A stretch of DNA of 64,000 nt from Verrucomicrobiia bacterium (GTDB taxonomy: Bacteria; Verrucomicrobiota; Verrucomicrobiia; Palsa-1439): the NCBI GenBank assembly GCA_022072455.1, contig JAJVHY010000020.1, forward strand, positions 124,001 to 188,000. Direction: 5' to 3'. The translations under genes were made by a program, and so were the position numbers. Under the pieces are notes generated by a model. That model was not told where the DNA came from. It did no database searches and was given only the letters and a program-made list of their open reading frames with translations. Of this stretch, positions 43,174 through 54,365 are shown one piece after another (the stretch's first letter is position 1; every line of letters begins with the position of its first letter).

Positions 43174-45119
43174 GCGTGAACCGGTTCGGCAGCAGCCGGT
43201 GGCTCGATCCACTTGCCGTGCTCTTTGATCAACGCGATCAACTCGTCCACGGCTTGATCCTCCGGGATGTGTTGTTTGACCTGCGTCTTGCCAATCCACA
43301 ACGAGATCTTGCCGGGCGCGGTGCCGACGTAGCCGAAATCGGCGTCCGCCATTTCGCCGGGACCGTTCACGATGCAGCCCATCACGGCAATCTTCACGCC
43401 CTTGAGATGCGACGTTCGCGATTTGATGCGCGCCGTCACTGTCTGCAGATCGAACAGCGTCCGCCCACAACTCGGGCACGCGACATAATCCGTCTTGAAC
43501 GTCCGCGAGCCGGCCGCTTGCAGAATGTTGTAGGCGAGTTTCACGTTACCGGCGATTTCGACGGCGTCGCCAATCCCGTCGCAGAGCAACGCGCCGATGT
43601 TCGTGCTCGCGGTCAGCAACGAGTTACTCCGGTCGCGCAACAAAATTGGATTATTTTCGTCCGCAGTCGCCGCGAGAATCCGGTAGGCGGCAATGACATC
43701 CAAGCCGGTCGCCCGCCCCACGGCCAGCATGACTCGGTGACCTTTCACGACTTCGGCGAGTTTCCGGCAATTCGCGACGAAAGCCTCCGGTGAGTCGCCT
43801 TCGACATCAAATTGCACCGTGACGCCCAGCGCGAGGAGAGGCGACACGTCTTCCTTGCCGTTGAACGGAACATTGACCTTCTCGGCCACGTCCGTCACCG
43901 GCAATGTGAGTTCGGCGCTTTCGAGTTTCACGGCAATCGGCGTCTCAATATGTCGGGCGCGCAACTTCGGGATGAGGGCCGCGATGCGTCCGATGTCGGC
44001 CATGGTTTTGACCGGGAACTGCAAAATCTCCGCGAACGTGTCCGGCTCGGCGGTCGTGATGCGTTGGACTTCCTCGACCGTTATGGTTGTCGGCACCGGC
44101 ACTTCAACGCGGGGTGGAAATTCATTACCAAGCCGGAGCCGGAGTTTGCCAATGTTGGTTTCCGGCACAGGCCGGCGGAAATAGCTGAATGGGCTGCGCT
44201 TTTCGGTAATGGCCAAAGTCATTGCGGGCGGAGCCGGCGTGTTATACTTGCGCACGAGTTCCTTGCACACCGGTATCTCGTGGACGCTGTCTTCTGTCAG
44301 CGACACGCGTACCGTGTCGCCGATGCCGTCTTCGAGCAACGCGCCGATGCCGATAGCGCTCTTGATGCGACCGTCCTCGCCTTCCCCAGCCTCAGTGACC
44401 CCGAGGTGGAGCGGGTAATTCCAATCCGGCCCTTCCGCATCGAGCCGAGCGACCAACATCCGGTAGGCCTCGATCATGACTTTCGGATTGCTGGCTTTCA
44501 TCGAAAAGATGAAATCGTGGTAGCCGTTCCGCCGGCAAATCCGCGCAAATTCCAATGCGCTTTCGACCATGCCCAACGGAGTGTCGCCATACCGGTTCAT
44601 GATCCGGTCGGAGAGCGAACCGTGATTGGTGCCGATGCGCATGGCGCGCCCAAGCTGTTTGCACTTGAGCACGAGCGGCGTGAACGCCTTCTCCAAGCGC
44701 TCCATTTCCTCGGCGTACTGGTCGTCGCTGTATTCGCGGGTCGCGAACTTTTTGCGGTCGGCGTAGTTACCGGGGTTGATGCGGACTTTTTCCACCCATT
44801 CGGCGGCCTCCAATGCGGCAATCGGCACGAAATGAATGTCGGCCACAATCGGCGTGTTAAGCCCGCATTTGCGCAGTTCAGCGACGATGTTCTTGAGGTT
44901 CTTCGCGTCGTTGATGCTCGGCGCGGTGATCCGGAGGATTTCGCAGCCAGCTTCGATGATCGGGATCGCTTCTTTAACGCACGCCTCCGTGTTCATCGTG
45001 TCCGAGATCAACATCGTCTGGACGCGAATCGGATTATTGCCGCCCACGCCAACGTGCCCGACTTTCACCTCCCGGGTGACCCGCCGCTGCCGGAAGAATG
45101 GATTGGCGCAGTAATTCAT
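43170..45119 (-). CDS. ispG: 4-hydroxy-3-methylbut-2-enyl-diphosphate synthase, long form
   Basis: The penultimate enzyme of the MEP isoprenoid pathway, converting MEcPP to HMBPP with a [4Fe-4S] cluster. The 649-residue protein is of the long type with an inserted middle domain (about 280-540), seen in Chlamydiae, Bacteroidetes and plants, versus about 370 residues in E. coli. N-terminal TIM barrel: VGGNNPIRVQTMLISDTMNT. Cluster ligands: CPSCGRTLFD near 560 and VMGCIVNGPGEM near 605. It shares four bases with rseP upstream and with the NUDIX gene downstream. Confidence 0.95.
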   Translation of the reverse strand: MNYCANPFFRQRRVTREVKVGHVGVGGNNPIRVQTMLISDTMNTEACVKEAIPIIEAGCEILRITAPSINDAKNLKNIVAELRKCGLNTPIVADIHFVPIAALEAAEWVEKVRINPGNYADRKKFATREYSDDQYAEEMERLEKAFTPLVLKCKQLGRAMRIGTNHGSLSDRIMNRYGDTPLGMVESALEFARICRRNGYHDFIFSMKASNPKVMIEAYRMLVARLDAEGPDWNYPLHLGVTEAGEGEDGRIKSAIGIGALLEDGIGDTVRVSLTEDSVHEIPVCKELVRKYNTPAPPAMTLAITEKRSPFSYFRRPVPETNIGKLRLRLGNEFPPRVEVPVPTTITVEEVQRITTAEPDTFAEILQFPVKTMADIGRIAALIPKLRARHIETPIAVKLESAELTLPVTDVAEKVNVPFNGKEDVSPLLALGVTVQFDVEGDSPEAFVANCRKLAEVVKGHRVMLAVGRATGLDVIAAYRILAATADENNPILLRDRSNSLLTASTNIGALLCDGIGDAVEIAGNVKLAYNILQAAGSRTFKTDYVACPSCGRTLFDLQTVTARIKSRTSHLKGVKIAVMGCIVNGPGEMADADFGYVGTAPGKISLWIGKTQVKQHIPEDQAVDELIALIKEHGKWIEPPAAAEPVHA

Positions 45120-46525
45120 GGCTGGTTGGTTTCGCTGACGCTGGCGTCGTCATTCGTGGCGGGTGACCGGTTGGAACGCGTCCAGCGGCCCGCCAGGCGT
45201 TGAATATCGAAGAACGTCACATACAACATGAAACTGATGAGCAACACGGCGAATGCCACGGAAGTCGCGTGGACAAATTTCGCGTTCAGCGGCCGGCGGA
45301 AGATCGCCTCGAAAATCGCAAACACAATGTGACCGCCATCGAGCACCGGTAACGGTAGCAGATTGATGATGGCGAGGTTGATGTTCAGCAAAACCGCGAA
45401 CCACAACCCACGCCGCCAGCCGCCGTTCACAATCTCATGCCACCACCCGCCGGCAATCCCCACGGGACCGCTCAAGCTCTTCGCGCCGATGCCGGTCTGC
45501 TTGTGATGAATGAGCGCGTACACGGTGTCGCCCATCAACCCGAGCACGTCCTTGAATTGCTGCTTCGGTGTCGGCCCTGGCTGCACGACCTCATACTCCA
45601 GTTCGTCATCCAACTTCACGCCCATACGTCCAACTTTCTCCTGGGGATCAACCCGTGGCGTGACGCGCAGCGTGAGCGTCTTGCCATCGCGCATGACGCG
45701 GACTTCGGTTTCCATGTCGGGCCGTTTACCGATCAATTCGCGCAGCTCCTGAGCAGTCGTGACCGGCACACCTTCCACGGAGAGAAATTTATCGCCCACT
45801 TTCATGCCAGCTGCCTCGGCGGGTGAATTTTCCAGAAACCCGCCCGCGACCGGCCGCCCGCGCGGATACAAGCCGATGGTCTTGACCCCAAACGTCTCGT
45901 TCATCTCGGTCTCCAACTCGTACTGTTGCCGGACGCCGTTGCGTTCGAGGACAACCGTCGTCTGCGGTTCACGGCTGATTGCAACAGCACGCTGAACTTC
46001 CATCCAAGTTTTGATCGGCCGGTCATTGATTTGGACGATGCGATCGCCGACTTGAATCCCGAGTTGTTCCTCCCGGCTGCCGGGGTCAATCCAGCCCACC
46101 ACCGACGGATTGACCGGCACCGCCAGCCCAACCTGCCAGAGAATCGTCGCGAGAATCACCGCCAAAAAGATGTTCATGATCGGGCCGGCAAACGCGACCA
46201 TGATCTTCGAGGCGGGTGATGCCGCCGGCAGCTTCTCGGCTTGGTTCTCAGTTTTACCCTCGATGGCTTCCATCGGCGCCATCTGCGGCAAGGCGACATA
46301 CCCGCCAAAAGGAATCCACGCCACACCATATTCGACGCCATCGCGCTTCCAACTAAAGATGCGCGGGCCGAAGCCGATGAAGAACCGCTCGACCACCATC
46401 TTCCGTCGCCGGGCGACGAGGAAGTGCCCGAGTTCATGAATGAAGATGGTCAACCCAAAGAAAAAAACCACCAGCACGGCCGGGTAAATTTTAGTTGCGA
46501 TTATGTTAAGTAAATCAAACTGCAC
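45116..46525 (-). CDS. rseP: Site-2 intramembrane metalloprotease RseP
   Basis: A 469-residue membrane protease that cleaves anti-sigma factors and signal peptides within the membrane. The start used is the GTG at 46525 (VQFDLLNIIATK), which overlaps dxr by 11 bases; a longer frame has no conserved lead. The zinc site is HELGH (near 31-35) and LDGGH near 405, with one or two PDZ domains between (LGIQVGDRIVQINDRP and AAGMKVGDKFLSVEG). Four membrane helices are seen. It lies in the usual cdsA-dxr-rseP neighbourhood. Confidence 0.92.
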   Translation of the reverse strand: MQFDLLNIIATKIYPAVLVVFFFGLTIFIHELGHFLVARRRKMVVERFFIGFGPRIFSWKRDGVEYGVAWIPFGGYVALPQMAPMEAIEGKTENQAEKLPAASPASKIMVAFAGPIMNIFLAVILATILWQVGLAVPVNPSVVGWIDPGSREEQLGIQVGDRIVQINDRPIKTWMEVQRAVAISREPQTTVVLERNGVRQQYELETEMNETFGVKTIGLYPRGRPVAGGFLENSPAEAAGMKVGDKFLSVEGVPVTTAQELRELIGKRPDMETEVRVMRDGKTLTLRVTPRVDPQEKVGRMGVKLDDELEYEVVQPGPTPKQQFKDVLGLMGDTVYALIHHKQTGIGAKSLSGPVGIAGGWWHEIVNGGWRRGLWFAVLLNINLAIINLLPLPVLDGGHIVFAIFEAIFRRPLNAKFVHATSVAFAVLLISFMLYVTFFDIQRLAGRWTRSNRSPATNDDASVSETNQP

Positions 46526-47657
46526 GTTCGGCTTCCTTTCGCGCCCACAGGTCGGCGTCCAGTATAGCATCCAAAGTCGGGTGCGCAACCGGTCGATGGG
46601 CGTTCATTGTCCGTTCTACGGTTTCGAAAATCTGCAAAAACTGGATCTGCCCAGCCACAAACCGCGCGACCGCCACTTCATTCGCGGCATTGAATACCGC
46701 CGGCATCGTGCCCCCCGTGCGCCCCGCCGTGTGCGCCAACCGCAACGACGGAAATTTCACCGGGTCCGGCTCCTCAAACGTCAGCGTCCCGATTTTCGCA
46801 AAATCGGTTGGCGGCATCGAATTCGGCACCCGCCCCGGCCACGTCAACGCGTACTGGATCGGGTACCGCATATCCGGCACGCTCAGTTGCGCCAGAATCG
46901 AGCCATCCACAAATTCCACCATCGAATGCACCACGCTCTGCGGATGCACCACCACGTCCACCCGGTCAATCTCGACGTCGAACAACCACCGCGCCTCGAT
47001 CATCTCCAGCCCCTTATTGAACAACGTGGCTGAATCAATCGTGATCTTCTGTCCCATGTTCCACGATGGATGCTTCAACGCCTGCGCCAGGGTGATCTTT
47101 TTGAACTCTTCCCGGGGCGTCTGCCGGAACGGCCCGCCGGATGCCGTCAAAATCAAGCGCTTCACCGTGGCCGGCTCACGGCCTTCCAGACACTGGAAAA
47201 TCGCCGAGTGCTCCGAGTCCACCGGTAACACCTTCACGCGATGCTTCTTAGCCTCGCTCATCACCAACTCACCGGCCATCACGAGAATCTCTTTCGACGC
47301 CACTGCGATATCCTTGCCGGCGCGAATTGCTGCCAACGCCGGCTCCAACCCCGCCGTCCCGACAATCGCGATCAGTACGATGTCCGCCTCCGGCATCGTC
47401 GCGAGTTCGACCAAGCCCCTTTCGCCCGCCAGAACCGGCTGTTTGATCTTGGCTTCGAGTTCTCGAGCTTTCTCCCGGTTGGTCATCGCGACTTTGAGCG
47501 GCTGGAATTGCCGGACCGCCTTCTCCATCCCATCCACACTTTCGCGCGACGCCATGCCGACAATGCGCACCCGCTCCGGCAAATCCGCCGCCACTTTCTG
47601 CGTCGAGACGCCGATGGATCCAGTCGTACCGAGTAAAACAACGTTCTTAGGCTTCAT
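46515..47657 (-). CDS. dxr: 1-deoxy-D-xylulose 5-phosphate reductoisomerase
   Basis: The first committed MEP-pathway enzyme, reducing and rearranging DXP to MEP with NADPH. The ATG at 47657 (after a TTG) starts MKPKNVVLLGTTGSIGVST, with the GxTGSIG nucleotide loop. The metal/substrate site is in LPVDSEHSAIFQCLEG (near 148-163), followed by LTASGGPFR and HPSWNMGQKITIDSATLFNKG. About 380 residues, as usual. It overlaps rseP and lies 21 bp after the nitrilase gene. Confidence 0.95.
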   Translation of the reverse strand: MKPKNVVLLGTTGSIGVSTQKVAADLPERVRIVGMASRESVDGMEKAVRQFQPLKVAMTNREKARELEAKIKQPVLAGERGLVELATMPEADIVLIAIVGTAGLEPALAAIRAGKDIAVASKEILVMAGELVMSEAKKHRVKVLPVDSEHSAIFQCLEGREPATVKRLILTASGGPFRQTPREEFKKITLAQALKHPSWNMGQKITIDSATLFNKGLEMIEARWLFDVEIDRVDVVVHPQSVVHSMVEFVDGSILAQLSVPDMRYPIQYALTWPGRVPNSMPPTDFAKIGTLTFEEPDPVKFPSLRLAHTAGRTGGTMPAVFNAANEVAVARFVAGQIQFLQIFETVERTMNAHRPVAHPTLDAILDADLWARKEAERAV

Positions 47658-47678
47658 CAAGACGGGCAGAATACTGAC

Positions 47679-48398
47679 CTATCGCAGTTCCTGCAATGCC
47701 GGAAACTCCCGCCGGTAAGCTTCCAAAGCTGCGAGATCCAACTCCGCTTGAATCAGACACTCCGCATCGCCCGCTTCGAGCAGGATTTCCCCGCGCGGGT
47801 TGATGATTTGGCTGCGTCCCGGGTAGTTGTGATTCGGATCGTCGCCACAGCGGTTCGCGCCAATGACATACGCTTGGTTCTCAATGGCCCGCGCTTTCAG
47901 CAACGCCACCCAATGTTCAATCCGTGCTGCCGGCCAACTGGCGATTACCGCAAAGACGGTGGTCCCCAGTTTCACACTGGCGCGAAAATCCTCGGGGAAA
48001 CGCAGGTCGTAACAGATGACCGGCGCGAGTTGAAAACCGGCGAGTGGGATGACGACCGGCGCGGTCCCGGCATCCGTCGCTTCGCCACCCGGCCGGAACG
48101 GATGGAGTTTGGCGTACCGCGCGATTTCCCGGCCGTCGGGGTTGAAAAGCACGGCTTCATTCCGGCGGCTCCGGACGAGACCGGCAAGAAGATTGACCCG
48201 ATATTCTTTCGCGATGGCGGCAACCGCTTCGCCGGTATCTTCGGCCAAATCAAGATTCCCGGTAAAACCGGTCGCGAACATTTCCGGGAGAACGACGAGC
48301 GTGCCGGGCGCGATCCCGGCCAACATGGCGCGAACTTTCCGGTAATTCGCCGCTTTGTCTTCCCAGACGCAGTCGAGTTGGAGAGCGGCGACATTCAT
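47679..48398 (-). CDS. Nitrilase-superfamily C-N hydrolase (omega-amidase-like)
   Basis: A 239-residue protein of the carbon-nitrogen hydrolase family. The Glu-Lys-Cys triad is present: E in VVLPEMFATGF (near 39), K in YAKLHPFRPGGE (near 97), C in VICYDLRFPEDFR (near 129), the last being typical of omega-amidase/NIT2-like (YafV) members that hydrolyse alpha-ketoglutaramate or similar amides. The gene overlaps cdsA by four bases. Its place in the isoprenoid/phospholipid operon is unexplained. Confidence 0.85.
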   Translation of the reverse strand: MNVAALQLDCVWEDKAANYRKVRAMLAGIAPGTLVVLPEMFATGFTGNLDLAEDTGEAVAAIAKEYRVNLLAGLVRSRRNEAVLFNPDGREIARYAKLHPFRPGGEATDAGTAPVVIPLAGFQLAPVICYDLRFPEDFRASVKLGTTVFAVIASWPAARIEHWVALLKARAIENQAYVIGANRCGDDPNHNYPGRSQIINPRGEILLEAGDAECLIQAELDLAALEAYRREFPALQELR

Positions 48399-49297
48399 GA
48401 CTGTAAGACCAGACGGATGTAAACGTAGAGCAACGGCGCGGTGAAAAGCAGACTGTCCACCAGATCAAGCGCGCCACCGTGCCCCGGTAGTATGGTGCTG
48501 GAGTCTTTGATCCCGGCTTCGCGTTTGATGAGCGACTCGGCCAGGTCGCCGATGACGGCTGCAACGCCGAGGAGGAGGCCGAGTACAAGCGCGTGATGGA
48601 GATTCATACCGGCGGCACGCATGCCGGCACTAAGTTGCGGTGGCCAATAGAGACACATGATCGCGCCGCCGACCGCGAACGCGATGCCGCCGAATGTGCC
48701 TTCCCATGTTTTCTTCGGACTGATGCGCGGCGTCATTTTGTGGCGACCGATGGTTGAGCCGGTCAGGTACGCGCCGATGTCGGTGAACTTCGTCACCACC
48801 ACCAAGAGCATCACGAAGAACCGGCCTTGGTCGGAGACAAAATTGACGCGCGTGATGAAATTGCCGAGCCAAGCAACGTACAACAGGCCAAAAATCGTGA
48901 CCGACATCGTTTCGATGCCGATGGGGTTGAGTTTCTGAGGGAATTGCCGGAGGAAAACTCCCAAGATGAAAACAATCAGTATCAAGATGTCGAAGTCGTA
49001 GGACAATTGCAGCCGATCGGTATGCCGGTAGAAAAACCAACTCCCGGATATCAGTGCCACCGTGGCAATCACGCCCCACACCTTGTAAGTTCGCAGTCCC
49101 TTCGCCTCACAGATGACGTAAAACTCCCAAACCGCCCGAGCGATGACGAGATTCAAGAAGATGTACAAACCCGCCGGCGGCAACCAAAAGATCACCGCCA
49201 GCATGATCCCCCACAACACGATGGAACTGATCAAGCGCCAACGGAACCCTGAACGCGATGGCGACAGCGTCGTCGCCACCGTTACCGGCTCGCTCAT
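48395..49297 (-). CDS. cdsA: Phosphatidate cytidylyltransferase
   Basis: A 300-residue polytopic membrane enzyme making CDP-diacylglycerol from phosphatidate and CTP, the precursor of all phospholipids. Seven or eight membrane helices are visible. The signature near the C-terminus reads GDLAESLIKREAGIKDSS followed by LPGHGGALDLVDSLLF. The usual consensus has Asp-Arg-x-Asp after HGGxx; here the Arg is Leu (ALDLVD), a mild variation. It overlaps uppS by four bases. Confidence 0.92.
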   Translation of the reverse strand: MSEPVTVATTLSPSRSGFRWRLISSIVLWGIMLAVIFWLPPAGLYIFLNLVIARAVWEFYVICEAKGLRTYKVWGVIATVALISGSWFFYRHTDRLQLSYDFDILILIVFILGVFLRQFPQKLNPIGIETMSVTIFGLLYVAWLGNFITRVNFVSDQGRFFVMLLVVVTKFTDIGAYLTGSTIGRHKMTPRISPKKTWEGTFGGIAFAVGGAIMCLYWPPQLSAGMRAAGMNLHHALVLGLLLGVAAVIGDLAESLIKREAGIKDSSTILPGHGGALDLVDSLLFTAPLLYVYIRLVLQS

Positions 49298-50022
49298 TTG
49301 TCCTCCTGATTCACCAAGCCAAACCGCCGGTGCCGTTTGCCAAAGGCTTCGCAGGCTTTCACCAACTCCGGCTTCCGAAAATCCGGCCAGAGCACGTCAG
49401 TCACATAAATCTCCGCATACGAAATCTGCCACAACAGAAAATTGCTCACGCGCAACTCACCGCTCGTCCGCACGAGCAAATCCGGGTCCGGGATCCCGCG
49501 CGTGTAGAGATGCTGCGAAATCAACTTGTCATCAATGTCGGCGATATCAATTTGCCCGGCTTTCACCATCCGGGCAATTTCGCGCGTCGCGTCCACCAAC
49601 TCCGCCCGGCCGCCATAACTCAACGCCAGCACGAGCGTCAGTCCGGTGTTCTTGCTCAACGCCTCGATGGACTTCGCGAGCTGTTTCTGCGCGCTCCCGG
49701 GCAATTCATGGATGCGCCCGATAGCGGCCAGCCGAACATTGTTCTTATCGAGTTCCGGTATCTCTTGTTTGAGATAGAACTCTAGCAAATGCATCAGCGC
49801 CGAGACTTCGGCGCGGGGCCGGTTCCAGTTCTCCGAGGAAAATGCATAGAGCGTCAGGTATTCAATGCCGAGTTCGCCGCAGGCGCGCACGATGGCCCGG
49901 ACGCTCTCCGCACCGGCACGATGCCCTTCGAGCCGCGCCTTGCCGCGCTGCTTCGCCCACCGCCCGTTGCCATCCATGATGATGGCGACGTGCCGCGGGA
50001 TTTTTTTTGATGACGCGGTCAT
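49294..50022 (-). CDS. uppS: Isoprenyl transferase (undecaprenyl diphosphate synthase type)
   Basis: A 242-residue cis-prenyltransferase that makes the C55 lipid carrier for peptidoglycan and other glycans. The ATG at 50022 is preferred over a TTG ten codons upstream. IIMDGNGRWAKQRG (13-26) is the pyrophosphate-binding loop with the catalytic Asp, YLTLYAFSSENWNRP follows, and the C-terminal DLLVRTSGELRVSNFLLWQ and WPDFRKPEL are conserved. It is the first gene of the operon to AKR; a REP-like element separates it from purA upstream. Confidence 0.95.
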   Translation of the reverse strand: MTASSKKIPRHVAIIMDGNGRWAKQRGKARLEGHRAGAESVRAIVRACGELGIEYLTLYAFSSENWNRPRAEVSALMHLLEFYLKQEIPELDKNNVRLAAIGRIHELPGSAQKQLAKSIEALSKNTGLTLVLALSYGGRAELVDATREIARMVKAGQIDIADIDDKLISQHLYTRGIPDPDLLVRTSGELRVSNFLLWQISYAEIYVTDVLWPDFRKPELVKACEAFGKRHRRFGLVNQEDK

Positions 50023-50041
50023 ATTCTCTGCTGTCGTCGGC

Positions 50042-51447
<1,406 letters not shown>

Positions 51448-51453
51448 AGAGCG

Positions 51454-52551
51454 ATGAACCGTCTCGAAGAACTCGACCCGAATTTCCAAGCCGCACCGAC
51501 CGCAATCGTGGGCGGCATCGCCTGGTTCACGGTCAACCACCCTCCGTTCGTCGTGGATGGCTTGCCGTGGTTCAAGGAGAACGGCGGCGAGTTCTACCGG
51601 CTCCCGAAACGCGCCAAGGGCATCGTGCGCAAGGCGCTGTGGGATTTGGGGACGATGCCCACCAGTGGCCGGGTGCGTTTCAAAACCGATTCCACGGCAA
51701 TCCATACCCGCGTACAACACAGTCGGCCAGAACTGGGCACGCCGCTCATGTGCAGCGTCGCCACGAGCGGTCTCGACCTCTACGAAGGTCCGCCGCACCG
51801 GATGACCTACTGGAGCTCGAACCACCCCACCGAGCCGAAAGCGCCGTACGTCACGCCGTTTTTCTTCGAACCGCTGACGAAAAAACTGCGCGAGTACACC
51901 ATCTACCTGCCGACGTACAATGACCTTGTGCGTTTCGAGATTGGCCTCGTACCGGGCGCAAAACTGGCCGCGCCATCGGGTTACCGGCGGCAGAAGCCGG
52001 TCGTCTTCTACGGCACCTCGGTCACGCAAGGGGGCTGCTGCTCGCGCGGGGCAAATGGCTTTGTGCCATTGATTGGACGCCGGCTGGGCCTCAACGTCAT
52101 CAACCTCGGCTTCTCCGGCAACGCATTCTGCGACCTCGCACTTGTTCCGCTGCTCGATGAAATTGACATGGCCTGTCTGGTCGTGGACCCGGTTGTCAAC
52201 ATGGGTTGGGAAAGGATGCAGAAAGATTATATCCCCTTCCTCCAAGCCATTCGCGCCCGCCGACCGAAATTGCCGCTGGTGTTGATGACGCAGTTCCGGT
52301 TCGCCCACGAGAGCTACATGAACCCGCACCGCTGGGACAGCGCCAGCGACAGCGCCGTCCAAACCTACCGGCAAATGCGCCGAGCAGGTGACCGGAACGT
52401 GCATCTCATTGAATGCCGGAAATTCATCACGCCCGGCCCGGACCATCCGTCGGTGGACGGCATTCACCTCACCGACCTCGGCTTTGAAAAAATGGCCAAC
52501 GGGATCGCCCCGATCCTGAAGAAAGTCCTGAAACTATCATGCAAAACCTGA
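51454..52551 (+). CDS. SGNH/GDSL-type hydrolase with an N-terminal beta-sandwich
   Basis: A 365-residue protein. The first ~170 residues are beta-rich (LWDLGTMPTSGRVRFKTDST, and ...YTIYLPTYNDL), the usual jelly-roll companion. The SGNH domain begins at VVFYGTSVTQGG, with the nucleophile Ser, then LGFSGNAFCDLAL (Gly), and ends with the Asp/His block PSVDGIHLTDLGFEKMA. Family members are esterases acting on acetylated sugars or lipids. No signal peptide is clear. It overlaps the next gene by 13 bases, so the pair is an operon. Confidence 0.82.
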   Translation: MNRLEELDPNFQAAPTAIVGGIAWFTVNHPPFVVDGLPWFKENGGEFYRLPKRAKGIVRKALWDLGTMPTSGRVRFKTDSTAIHTRVQHSRPELGTPLMCSVATSGLDLYEGPPHRMTYWSSNHPTEPKAPYVTPFFFEPLTKKLREYTIYLPTYNDLVRFEIGLVPGAKLAAPSGYRRQKPVVFYGTSVTQGGCCSRGANGFVPLIGRRLGLNVINLGFSGNAFCDLALVPLLDEIDMACLVVDPVVNMGWERMQKDYIPFLQAIRARRPKLPLVLMTQFRFAHESYMNPHRWDSASDSAVQTYRQMRRAGDRNVHLIECRKFITPGPDHPSVDGIHLTDLGFEKMANGIAPILKKVLKLSCKT

Positions 52552-54365
52552 ATTCAGCCCAACATGAGTTTGATGTCTGTATCGTCGGCGGTGGCATGGC
52601 CGGGATGTGCGCGGCCATCGCGGCCGCCCGGCACGGCGCGAAAACGGCCATCGTCCACGACCGGCCTGTCTTCGGTGGCAACGCGTCGTCTGAAGTCCGC
52701 ATGTGGATTTGCGGCGCGCACGGCCCGCACAACAAGGAGACCGGCATCCTCGAAGAAATCCAACTCGAAAACCAATACCGGAACCCCACCGGCAATTACT
52801 CCATCTGGGACAGCGTTCTCTACGGCAAGATTTTCTTCCAACCGAACCTCACAACCTTCCTGAATTGTTCCTGCACCGAAGCCGAAATGGATGGCACCAA
52901 AATCGTCGCCATCAAAGCCTGGCAAAGCCCCAGCCAGACGTGGCACACGATTCACGCCAAATATTTCATTGATTGCTCCGGCGACAGCATCCTCGCCGCA
53001 ACGACCGGCGCCGAGTTCCGCGTCGGCCGGGAAGCGGCGAGCGAATTCAATGAAGACATCGAACCTGCGCAAGCCGACCGCAAGACGATGGGCAATTCGC
53101 TGTTGATCCAAATTCGGGAGACGGCCACACCGCAGCCGTACATCCCCCCGGCGTGGGCGTACAAGTTCACCAGCCCCAACGATTTCCCCTACCGGCTGCA
53201 CGGCGTGGATGGGCACAACTTCTGGTGGATCGAAGTCGGCGGTCTCCAAGACACGATTGGTGATGCCGAGACGATTCGCGATGAATTGATGCGCATCACC
53301 TATGGCGTCTGGGATTACATCAAAAACCACGCCCCCGAACGTGCCAAAGCCGAGAACTGGGCCATCGAATGGATCGGCGCCGTCCCCGGCAAACGCGAAA
53401 ACCGCCGGTTTATCGGCGACCACACCCTCACGCAAAACGACATCCGCGCCGGCGGCGCTTTCTCCGACATGGTCGGCTACGGCGGTTGGACGATGGACGA
53501 TCATCATCCCGCCGGCATCTACTACCCCGGCAAGCCCACGATCTTCCACCCGGCCCCGTCGCCCTACGGCATCCCGTATCGGAGTCTCTACTCGCGCAAC
53601 ATCGCCAACCTCCTCTTTGCCGGTAGAAATATCTCCGTCACCCACGCCGCGCTCTCCTCAACGCGCGTCATGGGCACCTGCTCAATCCTTGGGCAAGCCG
53701 TCGGCACCGCCGCCGCGCTCTGCCTCAAACACCGCTGTTCGCCCCGCACCGTCCCCCTCGTCGAATTACAGCAAACTTTGCTCGACGACGACTGCTGGCT
53801 GCCCGGCGTGACGCGCCCTCTCTCCGACCTTGCTCACACCGGAAAATTAACCGGCGACGGCCAAGACTTGCCGCTGTTGCTCGATGGCATGGATCGCGAC
53901 CGGCCCGACCGCAAACACGCCTGGTCTGGCCGGCACGCCGAATATCATTGGAACAGTCCACAGAAACTTGCGGGCGTGCGCCTGGTCTTCGACAGCAATC
54001 TCCAACTCCATAAACGCATGCCCTGCACCTTCCCGCACAAGACCACGATGCCGGGCACACTTGTCAAATCCTACCGGCTGGAGACGGAGACCGGGACTGT
54101 GTTCCGCGAAACCAACAATCATCAACGCCTCGTCCGCGTCCCCTTGCGGAGCACAGCGAAAACGTTACGGCTGGTCATCGAAGAAACCTGGGGGCAAACT
54201 GACGCGCGGGTTTTCAGTTTTGAGCCGGTCACCGCGTTGAATCCTCTCCCCCGGTATCCCGACGGCCCGCACTTCAGCGAAGTCTGCGCCAAAATCGCTC
54301 GCGCCGACCTCGCCCCACCCGCCGCCGAAGCCGCCGACACGAAACGCAGCCGATTCAGCGCGTGA
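52539..54365 (+). CDS. FAD-dependent oxidoreductase (PF12831 type)
   Basis: A 608-residue flavoprotein. The Rossmann FAD motif is CIVGGGMAGMCAAIAAARHG (12-31), followed by GNASSEVRMWICGAHG and a distal FAD contact in LFAGRNISVTHAALSSTRVMGTC near 365-387. The C-terminal ~170 residues are beta-rich and look like a carbohydrate-binding or jelly-roll domain. In Verrucomicrobia and Planctomycetes, such proteins usually accompany glycan-degradation genes. The substrate is unknown; the upstream SGNH hydrolase may act on the same polysaccharide. Confidence 0.82.
   Translation: MQNLNSAQHEFDVCIVGGGMAGMCAAIAAARHGAKTAIVHDRPVFGGNASSEVRMWICGAHGPHNKETGILEEIQLENQYRNPTGNYSIWDSVLYGKIFFQPNLTTFLNCSCTEAEMDGTKIVAIKAWQSPSQTWHTIHAKYFIDCSGDSILAATTGAEFRVGREAASEFNEDIEPAQADRKTMGNSLLIQIRETATPQPYIPPAWAYKFTSPNDFPYRLHGVDGHNFWWIEVGGLQDTIGDAETIRDELMRITYGVWDYIKNHAPERAKAENWAIEWIGAVPGKRENRRFIGDHTLTQNDIRAGGAFSDMVGYGGWTMDDHHPAGIYYPGKPTIFHPAPSPYGIPYRSLYSRNIANLLFAGRNISVTHAALSSTRVMGTCSILGQAVGTAAALCLKHRCSPRTVPLVELQQTLLDDDCWLPGVTRPLSDLAHTGKLTGDGQDLPLLLDGMDRDRPDRKHAWSGRHAEYHWNSPQKLAGVRLVFDSNLQLHKRMPCTFPHKTTMPGTLVKSYRLETETGTVFRETNNHQRLVRVPLRSTAKTLRLVIEETWGQTDARVFSFEPVTALNPLPRYPDGPHFSEVCAKIARADLAPPAAEAADTKRSRFSA

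Noticed and set aside
43174-43479. N-terminal extension of the NUDIX gene
   Set aside because: It reads through the ispG gene in another phase as Arg-rich sequence; the GTGA overlap start is far more likely.
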